From assembly GCF_014698835.1 (NCBI RefSeq), contig NZ_JACJTU010000029.1, positions 1 through 64,000 of the forward strand: DNA of 64,000 bases, read 5' to 3'. This document shows positions 36,201 through 43,618 of this stretch, piece after piece; position 1 is the stretch's first letter; each line of letters begins with the position of its first letter. The notes beneath the pieces were generated by a model, which saw only the letters and a list, made by a program, of their open reading frames with translations, made no database searches and was not told where the DNA came from. Both the position numbers and the translations under genes were made by a program. Origin of the DNA: Nostoc paludosum FACHB-159. Lineage in GTDB: Bacteria; Cyanobacteriota; Cyanobacteriia; Cyanobacteriales; Nostocaceae.

Positions 36201-36988
36201 TAGATGTAAACTAATGGTTGCGAGAAGGGATATTTGGCATCGTCTGGCAAAGTTTGATGTAATTGCAGAACTCGCACACCTTCTAACTTCGAGATCTGAT
36301 TGGCTAGGACATAGCTGATGCCGTCTTTACCTAGTTGTTTGACGATTTCAGCGGTATTATCGTCAGTTACTTGGGTAGCATTGGAGCCTGTAGCAAATTT
36401 CGCAGTTTTGAAAGCTGGGTAATCGCGAAAAGTATCGCGAGTATCGCTGGTTTCGGGGCGATCGATGACGCGAATCTTAGCGTCAGGGCCGCCTAATTGC
36501 GACCAATTTGTAATCTGTCCCCGAAAAATGCGGGCGAATTGCCTACTAGTTAGACTTTGCTTGAAAGGATTCTCTGCACCAACCACGATCGCAATTTTTT
36601 CACGCCGCAACCGGACTTGTTCTAGTCCTAGTGCTTTTTCTGCTGGCGTTAAACCACGGCCGATTGCTGCTATATCAATTTTGCCATCCAGCAAATCTCT
36701 CAGTGCCTTATCCGTTCCATTGGCAGCAATTTCAACCTTTGTGCCCGAAAACTGTTTTTCAAAATTATCTTTAAGACTTTGGTTGATTGCAGTTAAGCTA
36801 CTTGAACCATCGATTCGCACTGTCGTTCCATTCTCCACTGTTTGCGGCAGTGGGAAAGACGGTGTTGGCGATGCAGATTGCGCCAGTGTAGGTGCCCAAA
36901 CTACCATACTTGCCATCGGAGTCGTAGCTAAAGCAACCCATAATACCAGCTTCACTATTGAATTATCTTTTTTTTGTTGTTTCCACAT
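33227..36988 (-). CDS. Phosphate-binding-protein-like domain fused to four DUF4912 domains
   Basis: This is a 1253-residue membrane protein. A signal peptide (LVLWVALATTPMASMVVW) precedes a PstS-like periplasmic binding domain at residues ~50-290 (TVRIDGSSSLTAINQSL, IDIAAIGRGLTPAEKALG). A proline/threonine-rich linker and a membrane helix (FWLLLPLLVTTVGGGLLWWF, residues ~352-371) follow. After an acidic linker with two hydrophobic Gly/Ala segments, four DUF4912 modules occur at about residues 668-763, 789-886, 916-1013 and 1073-1170, each with SDRDYIAEIGYLAE. A short C-terminal beta domain follows (VAIGGNAIKIKPDGTFHLRL). The topology suggests an external ligand sensor coupled to repeated internal or external domains of unknown role. 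No pst transporter genes are adjacent. Confidence 0.88.
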   Translation of the reverse strand: MWKQQKKDNSIVKLVLWVALATTPMASMVVWAPTLAQSASPTPSFPLPQTVENGTTVRIDGSSSLTAINQSLKDNFEKQFSGTKVEIAANGTDKALRDLLDGKIDIAAIGRGLTPAEKALGLEQVRLRREKIAIVVGAENPFKQSLTSRQFARIFRGQITNWSQLGGPDAKIRVIDRPETSDTRDTFRDYPAFKTAKFATGSNATQVTDDNTAEIVKQLGKDGISYVLANQISKLEGVRVLQLHQTLPDDAKYPFSQPLVYIYKKNPSLGAAGFLGFTLAPAGQQAIEQARVAEAEAIATSVSQPAATAAPSAGTTPTATASPSATTSVFGEQPFVAPAPPEKAPIVNKETPFWLLLPLLVTTVGGGLLWWFFGRRPSLPEKTDNSLQPNPDPPNTDDGETALSPDTTLQLPKEQSTPFQIYGQTSSDLTENGTQQQTSNGTTPSVAVSENNNLGATALMGGAALATGIGAATWSTFADKENNATKDTIQENNTEKNHPESDEVAWDIEAPAAVVNTSYPQLANIPEETPNEELPLSEVTTPTSELPDVPKATSDFEYWDTEVSEEEIQEELKAELEWLESITSTEDIGSVESDEVVTDEVPGLPEDALNLVADAAEPPVDLLDEESALAGAAALAGGAGIGAWAGTVDNVPITTETSSVVYAEPESRIFLTPRTHRLADVRWEISESEKSALRQQGVSQLLVRLYDVTGLDLSYQIPDFVEQYESEELLNKSMEIPASDRDYIAEIGYLAEGDRWFPIAHSAIVRFFSAVEPDPMVEDSAVADAQEEITIVLTPRSHTSADISWEITESQKSALRQQGVYQLLVRLYDATGIDLSYQTPQLLQQYDSEELLNKSVEIPASDRDYIAEIGYLAEGERWFSLGRSAIVRVFSPVEPDPIVEDLPVVEEIVDAQEEITLVLTPRSYTSADISWEITESQKSALRQQGVYQLLVRLYDATGIDLSYQTPQLLQQYDSEELLNKSVEIPASDRDYIAEIGYLAESDRWFSLGRSAIVRIFSAVKPDPIIEDLPVVDETADAQIAEHLPVVEETADTGIVEHSPVVDETADAQEESNIVLTPRTPKWAYVSWCVSPTQKQALRQQGGSQLAVRLYDVTGVDLSYQTGQLVQQYECEEVARDRFVAIPTSDRDYIAEIGYLADGDRWLSVARSEIVRVFNRPHGDFWFVADAELIIHGATEPNTTVAIGGNAIKIKPDGTFHLRLPFSDGLMDYLITVAADGESPKTIHKKFSQETYES

Positions 36989-37360
36989 AAGCCCCTTATT
37001 AAAGTAAAAAATACAAACCCCACCAGCCTTAATCCTTATCTTTTTATGGATTATGCAGGAGACCCGCTAATTATACATCTCTGTTATATTTCTTATCAGT
37101 TATTGTAAATATTTGTGTCTATATATACTTCGTTTGACTTTAACTGTGTTGTGCTTTGCTGAGCAAAATTTTAGTTAAATACAATTACCATAAACTTAGT
37201 TAGCTTTTATACGATACTTAAGTATAGCTGAATAACCACGATGCTTGTAAGATCGGCTAATTACTAAAGATAGTATAAACACGTATTAAAGATATCGTAT
37301 GGAGTTAAATTAAAGTTTTGCTTAAGTAGTATAAGAGTTATAAAGTTTAGTTTTTTTGAG
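36989..37360. other. Divergent AT-rich promoter region
   Basis: Non-coding spacer between two divergent membrane-protein genes. Nothing specific was recognised in it. Confidence 0.5.
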
Positions 37361-38986
37361 ATGTTGAAATTACCAAGCATGAACCAGAAATATTTTTTAC
37401 CCAAGAAATGGGCTTTGAACGCTACGGGTTGGCTAGTGTTAGAAATCATAGCAGTATTAGCATTACTCTGTCTCAGAAATTTGTTGTCTGATATCATGAG
37501 CAGAAACGATATTGACGCTCTGCCTTTAGCGAGACAATACGCCGATCCTAACTGGGTTCCGAGAGATTGGTCTGTTAATCAACCACCTGTTTATCGAGTG
37601 TTATTTCAGAGCTTATTTGGCTCGCTCATAGGAAGTTGGGGATTTTTAGCTAGTTCTCTAATTGGTAGGTTTTTTTGCTACGCGTTGATAGCTTGGGGAC
37701 TAGTACTGATAGGCAGAAAATTAGGATTGAATTTGCCTTTGCAGCTGTTAGCAGTTGCAATGTTTCTTAAAGGAAATCAAGGTGTTGCTGCTGGAGAAAG
37801 AATTGTCGGAGTATTAGAAACGAAGATATTTGCTTATGCGATGGTCATGTTGGCCATCGCATTTATGCTGAGGAAGCGTTATCGCCTAATGGCTTTTTTG
37901 TTGGGGCTAGCAACTTCATTCCATATTTTGGTAGGCGGTTATACAACTTTATTTGTAGCAGTATGGGTGATTTTAAAACGAAAAATCTATTTTCCGAGTA
38001 TGCGGGAATTGGGAATTATTATTCCGCTATACCTGATAACAAGTGTATTCGGTCTCAAAGCGGCCATTGAACAATTGTCTACCCCAACACCTGCAAGTCC
38101 GATACCGATTTCTTATATATATGTTTTTCTGAGGATGCCCCACCACCTGAATCCTTTATCTTGGCGTGCAAATTGGTGGATAATTCCTACTTTTTACTTG
38201 GTGATGCTTGTGAGTAGCGCTGCCGTCCTTTGGTTCAATCGTCCAACTCAAGCACTACCCGAACAGTTAGAAGAATACCAAGCTCGAATCGGACTTTTTG
38301 AGTTTACGCTGATCAGTCTGGTTCCTTATGGACTAGGATTAGCGATCGCTCCATTCGACTCTCAAGGAACTTTACTACAGTATTATCTTTTCCGCGTAGG
38401 TGATGTAATGTTGCACCTTAACGCCTGCCTATTGTTTGCTTGTGCTTTAGATCGAATCTTCACAAGTAGAAAACAACAAAAAGTACTGGTACTGTTATGT
38501 ACTATCGTAGTGAGTATAAGCATTGTCAAAGGATTTCATAACTTCCAGAGAGAATTTCAATCTACACTTAATTTTCCTGACGAAAGCCAAGAGGTAGATC
38601 CTCAGTGGAAAGATCTGGTTACTTGGGTGCGAAAAAATACGCCCAAAAATGATATATTCGTATCTCCACCGGTTGAATTTGCCAACTTCATTTGGCTGAC
38701 AGAGCGTCCAACCATTGCTAAATATAAGCTTATGGCTCAGACGAAAGCCGGAACATTAGAGTGGTTTTCCCGTATGCGAGACTTGAGTGGTAATTTTAAC
38801 GGGGCCGATCCATTGACTAACTTTAGTGAGAAACTGCTTACACAAGGCTACAACAACTTGACAACAGACCAGGCTAAGGCACTAATGGTCAAATATGACG
38901 CTAGCTATTTCGTAACTCGGATTGAACATAAATTAGATCTACCAATCGCTTACCGCAATAAATCTTACGTTCTCTATAAAAAATAA
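37361..38986 (+). CDS. Polytopic membrane protein (DUF6798-like)
   Basis: This is a 541-residue protein with about ten hydrophobic segments. They include LVLEIIAVLALLCLRNLL near the N-terminus, AYAMVMLAIAFMLRKRY and LLVLLCTIVVSISIVKGF-like stretches, and a soluble C-terminal part of ~130 residues (DLVTWVRKNTPKNDIFVSPP) typical of GT-C-like or DUF6798 proteins. The conserved early segment ADPNWVPRDWSVNQPPVYR is shared with cyanobacterial proteins of this type, as recalled from family alignments. The enzymatic role is not known, and a lipid-linked sugar transferase fold is one possibility. An alternative ATG (MNQKYFLP at 37379) would remove six residues. Confidence 0.75.
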   Translation: MLKLPSMNQKYFLPKKWALNATGWLVLEIIAVLALLCLRNLLSDIMSRNDIDALPLARQYADPNWVPRDWSVNQPPVYRVLFQSLFGSLIGSWGFLASSLIGRFFCYALIAWGLVLIGRKLGLNLPLQLLAVAMFLKGNQGVAAGERIVGVLETKIFAYAMVMLAIAFMLRKRYRLMAFLLGLATSFHILVGGYTTLFVAVWVILKRKIYFPSMRELGIIIPLYLITSVFGLKAAIEQLSTPTPASPIPISYIYVFLRMPHHLNPLSWRANWWIIPTFYLVMLVSSAAVLWFNRPTQALPEQLEEYQARIGLFEFTLISLVPYGLGLAIAPFDSQGTLLQYYLFRVGDVMLHLNACLLFACALDRIFTSRKQQKVLVLLCTIVVSISIVKGFHNFQREFQSTLNFPDESQEVDPQWKDLVTWVRKNTPKNDIFVSPPVEFANFIWLTERPTIAKYKLMAQTKAGTLEWFSRMRDLSGNFNGADPLTNFSEKLLTQGYNNLTTDQAKALMVKYDASYFVTRIEHKLDLPIAYRNKSYVLYKK

Positions 38987-39109
38987 GCTAATAAGGGAAC
39001 AGGCAATAGGCAAAGAAAGTTTTTTGGGGTAGTGCTTTGACAATCACTTTATGTCCTAAACTATGGTTCAACTTATGTCAAATTCGACAACAGATTCAAA
39101 GCTAAAACT
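38987..39109. other. Convergent spacer
   Basis: This 123-bp spacer between convergent genes includes a GGCAATAGGCAAAG repeat piece near 39004-39018. No strong terminator hairpin was seen. Confidence 0.4.
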
Positions 39110-40237
39110 TCAGAGAAAATCTGCTGTTGGTTGATTGAGATAACAATGACAATCTGGTTTATCAATTAGCGATTCCACCAAAGCATTCAGGGCAGTTGCA
39201 GCTAAAGCAGCACCTCCGAAAGTTCCTTCAACTGTAATAAAAGGTATTCGTTGTTGCATTAGTTGTCGCTTAGCAGCGGGAGCATGGCTAAACCCAATAG
39301 GCATTGCAATTACGAGTGCAGGCTGAATTTTTTGATTGGCGATCGCCACGGAAACTTCTAGCAGCACCGAGGGAGCATAACCAAATACCAGCACGCAACC
39401 TGGAGTTACTTGTTGCAATTTTTGACGCCATTCTTGCTGCTGCCAAAAAGCAATTTCCGCCTCTGTGGCAGTAGTAATGTGGGGATTATCAATTAAAGTT
39501 TCAATGCGACATCCCAAGTGAAATAATCGAGTTCGATCCAAAGCAGCAGCAACAGTTTGGGTATCGACAACAATTTGACAGCCAGAAGATAAAGCTTCTC
39601 GACTAGCTGCGATCGCATCTCGACTCAACTTGACAAAAGATACCAAGCTCACATCGCCACAAGCCAAAACCAACTGAGAAATTAAGTGTTGTTCAATTTC
39701 CGAACGATCGGATAAATCGGGTAATAAATGTTGTAGCGATTCGCCAAAAGCCTCTGAGTGTGTGTGAATTTCGGCATCCAAACCACTCCACAATTTTTCT
39801 AATCCCCCCAATCCGGCTTGGGTTTCCACATCCAGTAACTTCAGTTGTGCTAACACTTCCGCCTGCATAATTTGACAATGGCGATCGCGTCCCAATAATC
39901 CTTCTAGCGCCGATGCAGTTTGCCGCAGTTGGGAAATTTGTTGCATCACAGCTCGATATTGCTGTTGTAGTTGCACCATCAAATTTTGATTTATGTCCGC
40001 CTCTGGTTCCACCTGCAAAATGTGGCGGATATGATTTAGCTGAAACCCTTGCTGCTTGAGTGCGACAATCCGTTGCAACCTCAGGACATCTTTTTGGGTG
40101 TAGAGACGATAATTGCTAGGCGATCGTACTGGTTGCGGTAGCAGTCCCAATTGATGATAATGCCGCACCATACGCGGAGTCAAACCCCCACCAACTGCTT
40201 CAGTAAGTTCCTTGATAGTCAAACAAGCAGCATTCAT
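39110..40237 (-). CDS. coaR: CoaR-type cobalt-responsive MerR/precorrin-8X-isomerase-like regulator
   Basis: This 375-residue protein joins a MerR-type DNA-binding domain (residues ~5-75, LTIKELTEAVGGGLTPRMVR and NYRLYTQKDVLRLQRIVALK) to a CbiC/CobH precorrin-8X methylmutase-like domain (residues ~165-360, QLVLACGDVSLVSFV and VLVFGYAPSVLLEV). It ends with the Cys-His-Cys motif at residues 363-365 (PDCHCY), a feature described for CoaR of Synechocystis. CoaR activates the divergent cobalt exporter gene coaT when cobalt is in excess. The gene is divergent from coaT and shares an operator with it (40396-40421). A 38-codon reading frame ends three bases before its ATG, which suggests translational coupling. 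Confidence 0.95.
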   Translation of the reverse strand: MNAACLTIKELTEAVGGGLTPRMVRHYHQLGLLPQPVRSPSNYRLYTQKDVLRLQRIVALKQQGFQLNHIRHILQVEPEADINQNLMVQLQQQYRAVMQQISQLRQTASALEGLLGRDRHCQIMQAEVLAQLKLLDVETQAGLGGLEKLWSGLDAEIHTHSEAFGESLQHLLPDLSDRSEIEQHLISQLVLACGDVSLVSFVKLSRDAIAASREALSSGCQIVVDTQTVAAALDRTRLFHLGCRIETLIDNPHITTATEAEIAFWQQQEWRQKLQQVTPGCVLVFGYAPSVLLEVSVAIANQKIQPALVIAMPIGFSHAPAAKRQLMQQRIPFITVEGTFGGAALAATALNALVESLIDKPDCHCYLNQPTADFL

Positions 40238-40240
40238 AAT

Positions 40241-40357
40241 TTATTCCAAAAACGGCAAAATTTTTTGTAATTCTCCACAAGCCGCCTGAAGAGATGGCGG
40301 TGCAACAGTTAAATTGTCGTCTTTACCCACATCCAGCTTTTGAAAAACCCTCCGCAT
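40241..40357 (-). CDS. 38-residue leader ORF translationally coupled to coaR
   Basis: A minus-strand frame starts at the ATG at 40357 and stops at 40241. It reads MRRVFQKLDVGKDDN, then LTVAPPSLQAACGELQKILP and a short acidic end. The stop TAA and the coaR start ATG are separated by three bases. AAAGG lies about 12 bases upstream of the start. A strong TTGACA-N20-TATAAT promoter ends at 40388, so the frame begins about 24 bases after the predicted transcript start. It may be a leader peptide, a small regulator, or a short fragment of a cobalamin-related protein. No family is known to me. Confidence 0.5.
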   Translation of the reverse strand: MRRVFQKLDVGKDDNLTVAPPSLQAACGELQKILPFLE

Positions 40358-40387
40358 TAACTTTGCGTTCCTTTGCGTTTCAAAATC

Positions 40388-40419
40388 ATTATAAGCCTTG
40401 ACATTAACATTAATGTCAA
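40388..40419 (-). promoter_or_regulatory. coaR: Predicted coaR promoter (TTGACA-N20-TATAAT)
   Basis: On the minus strand, TTGACA (plus-strand TGTCAA, 40414-40419) and TATAAT (plus-strand ATTATA, 40388-40393) are separated by exactly 20 bp. The 20-bp spacing is the long spacing that MerR-type regulators correct by untwisting DNA. It overlaps the coaT promoter head to head. Confidence 0.7.
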
Positions 40420-40421
40420 GG
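40396..40421. promoter_or_regulatory. CoaR operator: perfect 12-bp inverted repeat
   Basis: CCTTGACATTAA (40396-40407) and its exact reverse complement TTAATGTCAAGG (40410-40421) are separated by CA. The repeat overlaps both divergent -35 elements and occupies their spacers, as expected for a MerR-family operator. CoaR is the obvious ligand. Confidence 0.88.
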
Positions 40422-40429
40422 TTTAGCCT
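40398..40429 (+). promoter_or_regulatory. coaT: Predicted coaT promoter (TTGACA-N20-TAGCCT)
   Basis: TTGACA at 40398-40403 is followed after 20 bp by a weak -10 (TAGCCT, 40424-40429). The long spacer and poor -10 fit a promoter that depends on MerR-type activation. The coaT start codon is 27 bp further on, with no clear Shine-Dalgarno sequence. Confidence 0.75.
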
Positions 40430-40456
40430 GAGAAAGTCCCTCTTAATTCACCTCTC

Positions 40457-42397
40457 ATGCTTTACCCACAGCGTTTTACCCAATTCACCAGAGAACACGC
40501 AGATATCTTAGCAGCCCTCCTTTGTGGCTTGCTCTTATTTCTCGGATGGTTCGCCCTACATCTCGGTGCTTTGGAATTAGCGCTACTGCTGCTACCTGCT
40601 GCTTACATTATTGGTGGTTACGAAAGTGCGCGGGAGGGACTGACTACCCTTTTCAAAGAAAAAGAACTCGATGTCGATTTGCTGATGATTGTCGCCGCCA
40701 TTGGTGCTGCTAGTTTGGGCTTATGGCGAAGAGAATATCATTTAATTATTGATGGGGCAATTTTGATTCTCATTTTTGCCATCAGTGGCGCACTCGAAGG
40801 CTATGCCATGCAGCGAACTGAACGGAGTATTCAGAGTTTGATGAGTTTGACACCAGACACCGCAAGGATTTTGCTTCAGGGAAGGGAAGAGGAAGTTTCT
40901 ATCAGTCAGCTAAAAGTTGGTGATGAAATTGTCGTTAAACCCGGAGAGTTAATTCCCACAGATGGAATTATCGTGTCTGGTTATAGTACCCTCAATCAAG
41001 CCGCAATTACAGGCGAGTCTTTACCTGTAGAGAAAACAGTCGGTGCAGAAGTTTTTGCCGGTACACTCAACGGCTATGGTGCATTGCAGATTCAAGTCCA
41101 CAAACCAGCCCAAAGTAGCTTGATTCAGCGGGTGATTCGTTTGGTGGAACAAGCAAAGACACAAGCGCCTCCTTCGCAAGAATTTATCGATCGCTTTGAA
41201 AAAGCATATGCCAAAGTCATTGTAGTAGCCGGGATATTACTGGCAACTTTACCGCCATTTCTCTGGGGCTGGGATTGGGAAACTACCATTTATCGCGCCC
41301 TCACCTTCTTAGTGGTAGCTTCTCCCTGCGCGTTAATGGCTGCAATTATGCCCACCCTGCTTTCCGGAATTGCCAACGGTGCAAGACAAGGGATTTTATT
41401 TAAGAATGGCGCACAGTTAGAGAAGATAGGTAAAGTTCGGGCGATCGCATTTGATAAAACTGGTACCCTCACAACAGGACAAGTGCAGGTATTCCAAGTC
41501 ATTGCAAGTAGTAAATACACACAAAAGGATGTCTTAAAAGCTGCCGCCAGTGTGGAATCATCTTCTGAACACCCCATTGGTAAGGCAATTGTACAAGCCG
41601 CTGCTGATTTGAATTGGGTTGGTGCAATCGAAGTACAAGCCATACCTGGACAGGGAATTGTAGGAATTGTCAAAGAACAACAGGTGATGGTTGGCAATGC
41701 TGCATTTGTGCAACAGTATGTCACAAATTTGCCCGAAGAATTGCGACGAATAGCTCAATATTTGGAGCAAGAAGGTAAAACAGTGGTTTGGGTAGCAGGG
41801 GAAGGAGAGGGAGCAGAGGGGCAGAGGAGCAGAGGGGCAGAGGTGATGGGTATCATTGCCATTGCAGATGAAGTCAGAGTGCAAGCAGCAGCGACTATTA
41901 ATCGATTAAAGAAGCTGGGAGTTGAACAAATTGTCATGTTAACCGGGGATAATCAGGAAACTGCCAATAGTGTGGCCAAAGCGGTAGGAATTGAGCGCGT
42001 GTATGCTCAACTTTTGCCAGAAGATAAGCTGAATGTGATTCGTCGTTTACAACAAAAGTATCAAACTGTGGCAATGGTAGGCGATGGCATTAATGATGCA
42101 CCAGCTTTAGCGCAAGCATCTGTGGGTATAGCAATGGGAGGCGCGGGTAGTGATGTAGCATTGGAAACCGCAGATATAGTTTTGATGGCAGACAGGTTAG
42201 AAAAAATTGCTGTGGCGATACATTTGGGTAGGCGATCGCAACGCATAGTCAAACAAAATATAGTCATAGCATTGGGTTTTATTGTCTTGCTTTTAGTAGG
42301 AAACTTTCTGGGAAATATTAATTTACCCATCGGCGTCATTGGCCATGAAGGTTCCACAGTTTTAGTTACCCTCAGCGGTCTAAGATTGCTAAAGTAA
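40457..42397 (+). CDS. coaT: CoaT cobalt-exporting P1B-4-type ATPase
   Basis: This is a 646-residue metal-transporting P-type ATPase. Membrane helices flank the actuator motif AITGESLPVEK. The SPC metal-binding motif lies at residues 289-291 (VASPCALMAAIMP). The phosphorylation aspartate is 333 (AFDKTGTLTTG), and MVGDGINDAPAL and a terminal IGHEGSTVLVTLSG follow. SPC together with the HEG(G/S) motif is diagnostic of the P1B-4 subgroup, which exports cobalt. There is no N-terminal heavy-metal-associated domain. Residues ~449-463 (AGEGEGAEGQRSRGAE) come from an in-frame copy of an intergenic repeat placed in the ATP-binding region. Regulation by the divergent CoaR is strongly suggested by the shared operator. 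Confidence 0.95.
   Translation: MLYPQRFTQFTREHADILAALLCGLLLFLGWFALHLGALELALLLLPAAYIIGGYESAREGLTTLFKEKELDVDLLMIVAAIGAASLGLWRREYHLIIDGAILILIFAISGALEGYAMQRTERSIQSLMSLTPDTARILLQGREEEVSISQLKVGDEIVVKPGELIPTDGIIVSGYSTLNQAAITGESLPVEKTVGAEVFAGTLNGYGALQIQVHKPAQSSLIQRVIRLVEQAKTQAPPSQEFIDRFEKAYAKVIVVAGILLATLPPFLWGWDWETTIYRALTFLVVASPCALMAAIMPTLLSGIANGARQGILFKNGAQLEKIGKVRAIAFDKTGTLTTGQVQVFQVIASSKYTQKDVLKAAASVESSSEHPIGKAIVQAAADLNWVGAIEVQAIPGQGIVGIVKEQQVMVGNAAFVQQYVTNLPEELRRIAQYLEQEGKTVVWVAGEGEGAEGQRSRGAEVMGIIAIADEVRVQAAATINRLKKLGVEQIVMLTGDNQETANSVAKAVGIERVYAQLLPEDKLNVIRRLQQKYQTVAMVGDGINDAPALAQASVGIAMGGAGSDVALETADIVLMADRLEKIAVAIHLGRRSQRIVKQNIVIALGFIVLLLVGNFLGNINLPIGVIGHEGSTVLVTLSGLRLLK
41801..41843. repeat. 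GGGGCAGAGGAGCAGA repeat inserted in frame in coaT
   Basis: This is a purine-rich tandem repeat within the coaT coding sequence. Positions 41818-41843 are identical over 26 bp to 62314-62339 in the GH1/RmlD fusion gene. It encodes Gly/Glu/Arg/Ser-rich residues that have no counterpart in the canonical family sequence. Confidence 0.9.
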
Positions 42398-43618
42398 GGA
42401 CTAGAAAGGCAAAGCCTAAATCGCGCAAGCCACAATAATAATTCGTAATTTTTACCCCACAACTTCATACCATTTCTGTATGAAGATGCGCTTATAGTCC
42501 AAGTAATAAAGAACGAACCGCCAAGTACGCCAAGAAATAAGAAATTAAGAGATTTGGCGCAGCTTCGCCAGGACTTACGCACAGGTAACGGAAAATCGTA
42601 GACGCATTAGCGAAGCGGTAGCGACGTTCGCGCAGCGGACGCACTAGAAGGAGCGTCAGCGGCTTGCCGCAGGCTACCACAGATAACGCAGAGAACACAA
42701 ACAGAAGTCTGAGCGGAGGTTTCCTCCGTTGGCGCAGCCCGCGGCAGGCATCAGAACTCCGGTGAATAAGAGTTTCAGAGACTTATTGCGTAAGTCCTGT
42801 TCACAAAGAAACGGTATCAGTCGTGGGGTTTTAATATCGGGCATTGCTGAATCTAGGGATGATTTTTACCTCACGCAAAGGCGCAAAGGCGCAAAGAATC
42901 TACCTTTAGCCTTCGTCAAAAATCTTAATTCATCCCGTCGATATGCAGTACCTCTGTTATTACGCACTCAGAATGCTACCTAATCTGACATTTAGAGCAA
43001 CAGCCAAGCTTGTTAGGACATCAACAGATGATAAAACTTAGACACAAAAAGAGTTTTCACCCAATCCCCAGTCCCTTACTATACCTCTAAAGTTTTTAAT
43101 GACAACTCAACTAATGACTTTACAACTACCTTTGCAAACAAAAATACCATTCATCTAGCAATATTTAACGAATGCTGAGGTTATCTTCTTATATAACCTA
43201 ATTTTAGCTATTTTTCTTTTGTTTGCTAATATTTCTTGACTAAATAAATGATTTTCCAAAAAACTGCTTAAACAATTTATTATATAAATAAAATTTTCAT
43301 TGACAGGTACTTTCTCCTGCGGCAGATTTATGATAGTTATTAGCGACCTAAATTTAATGCTTTTTTTTAGATAACCTGGCAAAGATTGGTAAGGTATATG
43401 CCATAATGTCACGAGCTAGGCGTATATAAACTTATTGTTATACTTCAACACCTAAGTGCGGAAGGTATCACTTTGGCTACACAAAAATACAATACTACTA
43501 GCTCAATCCGATCCTTCATCGATGGGATAAAAACCCTTGCTTTATCTGGGAATCCAATATTTGGGTCTGGATTTAATCTATAGCAGGGGTTGATTGAGTT
43601 ATAGATATAGGAGGAAAT
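42398..43618. other. 1.2-kb intergenic region with MITE-like element
   Basis: This region between coaT and the GH2 gene contains a 229-bp MITE-like element (42570-42798) and a CGCAAAGGCGCAAAG repeat near 42874-42897. The stretch from 43040 to 43610 is AT-rich and has no recognised element except AGGAGG shortly before the GH2 start. Short frames at 42729-42983 and 43155-43412 look non-coding. Confidence 0.6.
42570..42798. repeat. 229-bp MITE-like element with AGGACTTACGCA termini
   Basis: AGGACTTACGCA (42570-42581) and its exact reverse complement TGCGTAAGTCCT (42787-42798) form 12-bp terminal inverted repeats. The interior contains GCGAAGCGGTAGCGACGTTC-type GC-rich nested repeats and a GCGGCTTGCCGCAGGC palindrome. 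No transposase is encoded. Confidence 0.88.

Noticed and set aside
36989..37360. Possible RNA gene or operator in the divergent spacer
   Set aside because: No stable hairpin, palindrome or conserved motif was found by eye.
42729..42983. Plus-strand 84-codon frame
   Set aside because: It lies across the end of a MITE-like element and a GCAAAGG repeat, so it is not a gene.
43155..43412. Minus-strand 85-codon frame
   Set aside because: AT-rich random-looking translation, without a ribosome-binding site or domain.
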